Assembly: GCF_001440415.1 (NCBI RefSeq)
Contig: NZ_LLYA01000159.1
Span: 62,001-126,000 of the forward strand
Direction: 5' to 3'
From: Bradyrhizobium retamae
GTDB lineage: Bacteria; Pseudomonadota; Alphaproteobacteria; Rhizobiales; Xanthobacteraceae
DNA: 64,000 nt
Below the pieces are notes generated by a model. It had not been told where the DNA came from. It worked only from the letters and a program-made list of their open reading frames with translations, and searched no databases. Positions 59,193 to 64,000 of the stretch are shown one piece after another (position 1 is the stretch's first letter; each line of letters starts with the position of its first letter). The translations under genes and the position numbers were made by a program.

Positions 59193-60773
59193 ATGTCACT
59201 TTCGCAAGCCGCACCAGGTATTGTCGGACCATTCGCAGGGCTCGACGTGCCATGGCTGCTGCGGATGCGCGCCGAGAGTCGCCGCAACCATCCATTCCTG
59301 ATCTGGGCGCCGTTCGAGGGGCCGGCGCGGAGTTGGTCTTACGGGGAGTTCCACGAGCGCGTCGGCGCGCTTTCCGCTGGCCTCGCCAAGCGCGGCGTCA
59401 AGCCCGGCGAATACGTCCTGATCCATCTCGACAATTGCGTCGAGGCCATGCTGGCCTGGTTCGCCTGCGTCGAACTCGGCGCGATCGCCGTCACCACCAA
59501 CACCCGCTCGGCGGCAGCCGAGATGGAGTATTTCGCCGGCCATTGCGGCGCGGTCGCCGCCATCACCCAGCCCGCCTATGCCGAACTGATCTCGGCCAAT
59601 TGCCGCGGCCTGCGCTGGATCGCCGTGACCTCGCACGACGCTGGCAGTACGCCGGCGCAAGTCGCGCCGCGCGGCGACAGTTTTGAGCAGCTCTTCGCCG
59701 ACAGCGCCGACCGGCCACGCCGCGCCACCGATCCGTTCGCGCCGTGCAGCGTTCAATATACCTCCGGCACCACGTCGCGGCCAAAGGCGGTGCTGTGGAC
59801 GCATGCCAACGCATTGTGGGGCGCCAAGATCAACGCCGCGCATGAGGACCTGCATGCTGGCGACGTGCACCAGACCTATCTGCCGCTGTTTCACACCAAC
59901 GCGCTGGCCTATTCGATGCTGGCCTCATTGTGGGTCGGCGCGACCTGCGTGATCCAGCCGCGTTTTTCGGCGAGCCGCTTCTGGAGCGTGGCGCTTGAGC
60001 ACAACTGCACCTGGACGTCGACGATTCCCTTCTGCATGAAGGCGCTGCTGGAACACGAGATTCCGAAGAGCCACAAATTCCGGCTGTGGGGCACCGCGGT
60101 ATCCGAGCCGCCGCCGTTTGCCGCCTTCGGTGTCAAGACGATCGGCTGGTGGGGCATGACGGAAACCATCACCCACGGCATCGTCGGCGAGGTCGACCAG
60201 CCCAACACGCCGATGTCGATCGGCCGCGCGGCGCCGGAATATCAGATCCGCATCGTCGAGGACGACGGCACGCCGACACCAGTCGGCGGCACCGGCAATC
60301 TCCTGATCAAGGGCATTGCCGGCCTGTCGCTGTTTTCAGAGTATCTCCACAACGAAAAAGCCACGCGCGAGAGTTTCGACGAGCACGGCTATTTCATCAC
60401 CGGCGACCGCGTCACGCTGCTCGAGAACGGCTTCATCCGGTTCGGCGATCGCACCAAGGACATGCTGAAGGTCGGCGGCGAGAACGTCGCGGCCTCCGAG
60501 ATCGAACAGGTGATCGCTGTCGTGCCCGGCGTGCGCGAGGCAGCCGTGGTGGCGAAGAAACACCCGATGCTGGATGAAGTGCCTGTGGTCTTCATCATTC
60601 CGCAGGCCGGTGTCGCGGGCGCGCCTCGCGATCTGCACGACACCGTGATGGCCGCCTGCAGAACCGCCCTCGCCGACTTCAAGGTGCCGCGCGAAATTCA
60701 TTTCGTCGACGACATGCCGCGCTCGACGCTGGAGAAGGTGGCAAAGGCGGAATTGCGGAAGATGCTGGGGTGA
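59193..60773 (+). CDS. Acyl-CoA ligase/AMP-dependent synthetase (CaiC-like)
   Basis: This 526-residue member of the ANL adenylate-forming superfamily activates a carboxylic acid with ATP to an acyl-AMP and then a CoA thioester. The P-loop is YTSGTTSRPKAVLWTH (about 189-204). A5 reads GWWGMTETITHG, then GDRVTLLENGFIRFGDRTKDMLKVGGENVAASEIE contains the hinge. The catalytic Lys is in STLEKVAKAEL near the C-terminus. The overall shape resembles crotonobetaine/carnitine-CoA ligase. GGGAGGAATC precedes the ATG. No acyl-CoA dehydrogenase or hydratase gene is adjacent, so the substrate is unclear. Confidence 0.92.
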   Translation: MSLSQAAPGIVGPFAGLDVPWLLRMRAESRRNHPFLIWAPFEGPARSWSYGEFHERVGALSAGLAKRGVKPGEYVLIHLDNCVEAMLAWFACVELGAIAVTTNTRSAAAEMEYFAGHCGAVAAITQPAYAELISANCRGLRWIAVTSHDAGSTPAQVAPRGDSFEQLFADSADRPRRATDPFAPCSVQYTSGTTSRPKAVLWTHANALWGAKINAAHEDLHAGDVHQTYLPLFHTNALAYSMLASLWVGATCVIQPRFSASRFWSVALEHNCTWTSTIPFCMKALLEHEIPKSHKFRLWGTAVSEPPPFAAFGVKTIGWWGMTETITHGIVGEVDQPNTPMSIGRAAPEYQIRIVEDDGTPTPVGGTGNLLIKGIAGLSLFSEYLHNEKATRESFDEHGYFITGDRVTLLENGFIRFGDRTKDMLKVGGENVAASEIEQVIAVVPGVREAAVVAKKHPMLDEVPVVFIIPQAGVAGAPRDLHDTVMAACRTALADFKVPREIHFVDDMPRSTLEKVAKAELRKMLG

Positions 60774-60783
60774 AGGTGATCAT

Positions 60784-60884
60784 GTCATTCCGGGATGGTG
60801 CGTTAGTACCAGACCTCAGATGCGCAATTGCGCATCGGGGAATCGAGATTCCGGGTCTGGTCCTTCGGACCATCCCGGAATGAC
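60784..60884. repeat. Palindromic repeat, GTCATTCCGG family (copy 3)
   Basis: GTCATTCCGGGATGGT at the left and ACCATCCCGGAATGAC at the right are perfect complements of 16 bases. The interior has ATGCGCAATTGCGCAT, a perfect palindrome like that in copy 2. It lies between the converging acyl-CoA ligase and HD-GYP genes, a position suited to a bidirectional transcript end. Confidence 0.85.
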
Positions 60885-60896
60885 GATGGAGGGGAA

Positions 60897-61994
60897 TCAA
60901 TAATACCCGAACGCCACCGGGCGGAAGGCGTGCAGCAGATGCTGGTCGAGCTTCTCGCTCATTTCTTCCATCATGCCGAAGGCCCGGGCGTGGGTGAACT
61001 GCAGCCGATAGGCGCGCTTCTCGACGAGGGCCGCGTAGATGTCCACGATCGTGATCAGCCTCACGATGTCGCTGATCTCCTTTCCGCTCAGGCCGTTGGG
61101 ATAGCCGGTGCCATCGAGAAATTCGTGGTGGTGCAGCACCACGTCGAGCATTTCCGGCGGGAAGCCGCCTTGCGCGGACAGCGCGTCATAGCCGCGGCGC
61201 GGATGCTGGCGCATCTCTTCCATCTCTTCCAGCGTCAACGGGCCCGGCTTGTCCAGGATCGCCACCGGAATGAACGCCTTGCCGACGTCGTGCAGCAGCG
61301 CTGCGCGGGCGAGACGGCGCTGGTCATCGTCGCGCATGCCGAGATGCTGCGCATACGCCACGGCAAAGCCGGTGACGAAGAGACAATGGCGATAGCTGCC
61401 GGTGTGGTGGCAGCCGACCGTCGTCAGCCATTCCCGCAAGGATGAATGCTTGATCGCCTTGAGAATCTTGCTCTCGGCCTCGATGATGTCGCTGAACTTC
61501 AAGGGAATGCCGGCCGGAAGCTTTTCGAAGACCTTGACCATCACGGCATGCGCCGCCTCGACGCCCCTGTTGAGGGCCTTGCCGCGATCGGTCTCGTCAT
61601 ATCCGTCGCTGTCCGGAAACGCGGCGCGGATCCGCTGCAGGATGCCTTGCGCGTCGAACGGCCGCGCGATCGTGTCGGTGGCGCCGAGGGCCCAGGCCTG
61701 CATCGATCCGTGGTGCAGCGCGTCCGCCAGCACGAACAGCCGCGGCATCTCGCGATAGGCCTCGGCCCGCAGCTTGTTCCGCACCAGTTGTACGCTCTCG
61801 GCGGAACGCAGGTTGATGTCGACCACAATGCCCGCGAGATCGCGCTCCGGCAGATCGGGAATGTCAGAAGTTGCGATGGTGTCGACCTGACCGACCGATC
61901 GCAAAATGCTGGCGAGTTCGCTGCTCTGATCGCTCCGATCCGAAGCGAGCAGCAGCCGGCGCCTGGTCGAAGTCTTGTTGGTTGCGGATGTCAT
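60897..61994 (-). CDS. Response-regulator-like HD-GYP phosphodiesterase
   Basis: From ATG 61994 this is a 365-residue protein with an N-terminal receiver-like domain (about 10-130) and a C-terminal HD-GYP domain (about 185-350). The receiver is degenerate: the usual phospho-Asp strand reads LAGIVVDINLRSAE, with Asp kept but the acidic pair poorly conserved. The HD motif is LLHDVGK and the GYP motif is DGTGYPNGLSG, with HHHEF just before it. All expected metal ligands seem present, so cyclic-di-GMP hydrolysis is plausible. Together with the two GGDEF-EAL proteins it makes three c-di-GMP enzymes in the window. Confidence 0.9.
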   Translation of the reverse strand: MTSATNKTSTRRRLLLASDRSDQSSELASILRSVGQVDTIATSDIPDLPERDLAGIVVDINLRSAESVQLVRNKLRAEAYREMPRLFVLADALHHGSMQAWALGATDTIARPFDAQGILQRIRAAFPDSDGYDETDRGKALNRGVEAAHAVMVKVFEKLPAGIPLKFSDIIEAESKILKAIKHSSLREWLTTVGCHHTGSYRHCLFVTGFAVAYAQHLGMRDDDQRRLARAALLHDVGKAFIPVAILDKPGPLTLEEMEEMRQHPRRGYDALSAQGGFPPEMLDVVLHHHEFLDGTGYPNGLSGKEISDIVRLITIVDIYAALVEKRAYRLQFTHARAFGMMEEMSEKLDQHLLHAFRPVAFGYY

Positions 61995-62435
61995 GAAACC
62001 CCGGCCCCTAGCGATGATGACTTGCAACCGAGGCTAGCGGACAAGGAGTTCCCCGGGGCTTAAGAGGCATCGTGAATATAGGCTACCGTGAGCGCTAAAA
62101 TTCTAGCGATCTCGTTCGTGATGCGCCGCACCCACACCAATCCCACGACTGTCATCATCCGCGAAAGCGGATTGATCCAGTGCGCCGTGACGGCTGTGGA
62201 GACGGCACGGCCGCGGTCCGCATGCGCGGGACATGACGAGAGGAGGCAAAGAGATCGCGAGCCGATGCGCGTCGCTTTTGCTCATCGTTCGCGATTGCGC
62301 AATGCGGGCTGCCGTCAACAAGCGGTCTGGTCCTGTCAATGCGCTGATACCACCCTCGCTTTCCGCATTTCCCAATCGCGATCAGATCGCGCTAGGATGG
62401 GGCGAAAGTTGCATGGAAACTCCCAGGGAGCCGCA
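61995..62435. other. Intergenic region with no supported gene
   Basis: Several short open frames exist on both strands, but they have arginine/proline-rich shadow composition and no family match. A GAGAGGAGG stretch at about 62239-62247 looks like a ribosome-binding site but is not followed by a plausible gene. The end carries AGGGAG, the ribosome-binding site for the hydrolase gene at 62436. Confidence 0.4.
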
Positions 62436-63224
62436 ATGCCGACAATCGATCGCGACGGGGTCCGCATCTATTACGAGGTTCACGGCTCCGGCCCACCGTT
62501 GCTCTTGACCCACGGCTATTCATCGACCAGTGGGATGTGGCAGGGCCAGATCGCTGCCATGTCGAAGCATCACAAGCTCGTGTTGTGGGACATGCGCGGC
62601 CACGGCCAGTCCGATTATCCCAGTGATCCCGCAGCCTATAGCGAAGCGCTGACGGTTGGCGACATGGCGGCGCTGCTTGACGCCGCCGGCACCGAGAACG
62701 CAATCGTCGGCGGGCTCTCGCTGGGCGGCTACATGTCGCTGGCGTTCTACCGCGCCCATCCAAACCGCGTCCGCGCGCTGCTGATCATCGATACCGGCCC
62801 GGGCTTCAAGAAGGACGAGGCCCGCGAGGTCTGGAACAAGCGCGCGTACGATACCGGCGATCGCTTCGAGCGCGAGGGCCTGGAGGTTTTGAAATCGGCC
62901 AGCCGCGAACGCTCCAGCGTCACCCATCGCGATGCGTCAGGACTGGCGCGCGCCGCGCGCGGCATGCTGACCCAGCGCGACGCCCGCGTGATTGAATCAC
63001 TGCCCCATATCATGGTGCCGTCGCTGATCGTGGTCGGCGCCGACGACACCCCGTTCCTCGCCGCTTCCGACTACATGGCGGCCAAGATTCCGGGCGCGCA
63101 GAAGGTGGTGATCCCTGCTGCCGGCCACGCCGTCAACATCGACCAGCCGCAGGCCTTCATCGACGCGGTGCTGCCGTTCCTCGGCAGTCTTGATGCCAAG
63201 GCACCACGGAAGGCCGCGTCATGA
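62436..63224 (+). CDS. Alpha/beta fold hydrolase
   Basis: This 262-residue alpha/beta hydrolase begins at ATG 62436 (MPTIDRDGVRIYYEVHGSGPPLLLTHGYSS) with AGGGAG eight bases upstream. The oxyanion motif is HGYSST, the nucleophile Ser is in GGLSLGGYMSL, the acid probably Asp in VVGADDTPF and the catalytic His in PAAGHAVNIDQP. The frame is open 348 bases further upstream without support. It heads a three-gene set: its stop overlaps the next gene's ATG by four bases. Family members include esterases, lactonases and haloperoxidases, and the substrate cannot be named. Confidence 0.92.
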   Translation: MPTIDRDGVRIYYEVHGSGPPLLLTHGYSSTSGMWQGQIAAMSKHHKLVLWDMRGHGQSDYPSDPAAYSEALTVGDMAALLDAAGTENAIVGGLSLGGYMSLAFYRAHPNRVRALLIIDTGPGFKKDEAREVWNKRAYDTGDRFEREGLEVLKSASRERSSVTHRDASGLARAARGMLTQRDARVIESLPHIMVPSLIVVGADDTPFLAASDYMAAKIPGAQKVVIPAAGHAVNIDQPQAFIDAVLPFLGSLDAKAPRKAAS

Positions 63225-63565
63225 AGGCAGCCGCGGTGGCCCTCGCCCTTATCGCAAGCAGCTTCACGCAAGCTGCCGCGCAGCACTTGCCGCCGATCGG
63301 CGGCCCCTACCCGCCACCGTTCACCGAGACGCTGTCGAACAACATCCCGCTGGCGTTCGGCATGGAGGCCGATGAAGCCGCACGCGCGCTCGGCGTCCCG
63401 CTCAATTACATCAGGGGCCGTCCGGGCGATGAAATCTTTCTTGCGTTCCGCAACGTCGGCGGCAGCGGGCTGTTTTACAAAAAGGACCGGCTCTATCTGC
63501 AATTTCGCAAGGGCAGGCTGGCCGGCTGGAAAGGCGACTGGGGTCACAACTGGATGTGGCAGTAG
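63221..63565 (+). CDS. Small secreted hypothetical protein
   Basis: This 114-residue protein has a signal peptide ending near residue 20 (IASSFTQAAA). The mature part contains LPPIGGPYPPPFTETLSNN and GMEADEAARALGVPLNYIRGRPGDEIFLAFR, then LFYKKDRLYLQFRKGRLAGWKGDWG. The later part resembles the small beta-rich SmpA/OmlA-like pattern of lipoproteins that start with a helix followed by strands, but there is no lipobox. Its ATG overlaps the hydrolase stop (ATGA), so it is co-translated. Function is unknown. Confidence 0.75.
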   Translation: MKAAAVALALIASSFTQAAAQHLPPIGGPYPPPFTETLSNNIPLAFGMEADEAARALGVPLNYIRGRPGDEIFLAFRNVGGSGLFYKKDRLYLQFRKGRLAGWKGDWGHNWMWQ

Positions 63566-63617
63566 CCGCCCTCTCAGAACATCGATCTCGTGCAACTCAA
63601 ACGCAAATGGATGACCC

Positions 63618-64000
63618 GTGGGACAAGATATCGAACTGACGGCTTCGGACGGTTTCAAACTGGGCGGCTATCGCGCCGATCCCGCAGGTCGGCCGAAAGC
63701 GGCCATCGTGGTGATCCAGGAGATTTTTGGCGTCAACCACCACATCCGCTCGGTGTGCGACCGATTGGCGGGCGAAGGCTATGTCGCGATTGCGCCGTCG
63801 ATCTTCGATCGCACGCAACCGAACTTCCAGTGCGGCTATTCGCCTGACGAGATTGCAAACGCACGAAAGTTCATCGCCAATCCGGATTGGGCCGCGATGC
63901 TGCGCGACACCCAGGCCGCGATCGACGCCGTGAAAGATGTCGGCCCGGTCGGCATCATCGGCTTCTGCCTCGGCGGCAGCATCGCCTATGCGGCAGCGAC
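63618..64000 (+). CDS. Dienelactone hydrolase family protein (partial, runs off the window)
   Basis: The frame starts at GTG 63618, since the frame is closed by a stop two codons upstream, and is still open at base 64000 after 127 codons. The N-terminus QDIELTASDGFKLGGYRADP is followed by VVIQEIFGVNHHIRSVCDRLAGEGYVAIAPSIFDR. The nucleophile motif IIGFCLGGSIAYAA, with Cys instead of Ser, is diagnostic of the DLH family, which hydrolyses dienelactone in chlorocatechol breakdown or related lactones. It lies 52 bases after the small secreted protein gene and is probably in the same operon. Confidence 0.92.
   Translation, partial: MGQDIELTASDGFKLGGYRADPAGRPKAAIVVIQEIFGVNHHIRSVCDRLAGEGYVAIAPSIFDRTQPNFQCGYSPDEIANARKFIANPDWAAMLRDTQAAIDAVKDVGPVGIIGFCLGGSIAYAAA

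Noticed and set aside
62088..62435. N-terminal extension of the alpha/beta hydrolase
   Set aside because: The extra 116 residues are low-complexity and unlike the family, whereas ATG 62436 has a good ribosome-binding site and starts at the first conserved strand.

Overview
The window looks like a chromosomal segment of a high-GC alphaproteobacterium, most probably Bradyrhizobium or a close relative in the Nitrobacteraceae. The evidence is the gene content rather than a search: a RegS/RegR (ActSR, RegBA) redox pair, an MmcB-type repair nuclease, a DUF3551 peptide, an intracellular PHB depolymerase, many orphan solute-binding proteins, and several families of palindromic intergenic repeats of the kind common in that group. 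One tRNA gene (Arg, CCG) is present. I saw no rRNA, insertion sequence, integrase or CRISPR array.

Layout. 1-3.5 kb: end of a membrane protein gene, then two tandem LivK-like binding proteins, each followed by a terminator. 3.6-10.1 kb: PBP1A, a YgjP-like metalloprotease, PHB depolymerase and an ABC-2 exporter pair. 10.2-13.4 kb: regS-regR, a scar holding a sulP fragment and a duplicated mmcB 3' end, then mmcB. 13.6-21.3 kb: RMD1/DUF155 protein, MBL hydrolase, PHB-type esterase, luciferase-like oxidoreductase, P450, cupin and SDR. 21.5-29.6 kb: a signalling block with an HWE kinase, two GGDEF-EAL proteins and a cNMP-patatin lipase. 29.7-36.3 kb: a second flavin monooxygenase, YccF, Usp, tRNA-Arg and an accessory-looking stretch with a FAD oxidase, an MFS carrier and an unusual FabA. 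36.3-38.3 kb: a divergent pair, a PCuAC copper chaperone and a Met/His-rich beta-barrel protein. 38.4-43.8 kb: chemoreceptor, small basic protein, AraC regulator, DUF1579-like protein and MFS carrier. 43.8-50.2 kb: a divergent amino-acid uptake and catabolism cluster (racemase family, binding protein, aminotransferase, RpiR regulator; two permeases). 50.2-55.4 kb: a five-gene ugp-type operon with a GpdQ-like phosphodiesterase behind a probable Pho box. 55.5-64 kb: small enzymes, an ArsR/SRPBCC pair, an orphan Bug-type binding protein, an acyl-CoA ligase, an HD-GYP regulator, and an alpha/beta-hydrolase operon cut by the window end.

How the genes work together. The clearest joint functions are phosphate scavenging from glycerophosphodiesters (ugp plus gpdQ, with a Pho box), amino-acid import linked to racemisation and transamination under an RpiR regulator, periplasmic copper handling, redox control by RegSR, and cyclic-di-GMP turnover. 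The most unusual observation is a FabA homologue at 34883-35419 that keeps the family signature but has tyrosine where the catalytic histidine should be.
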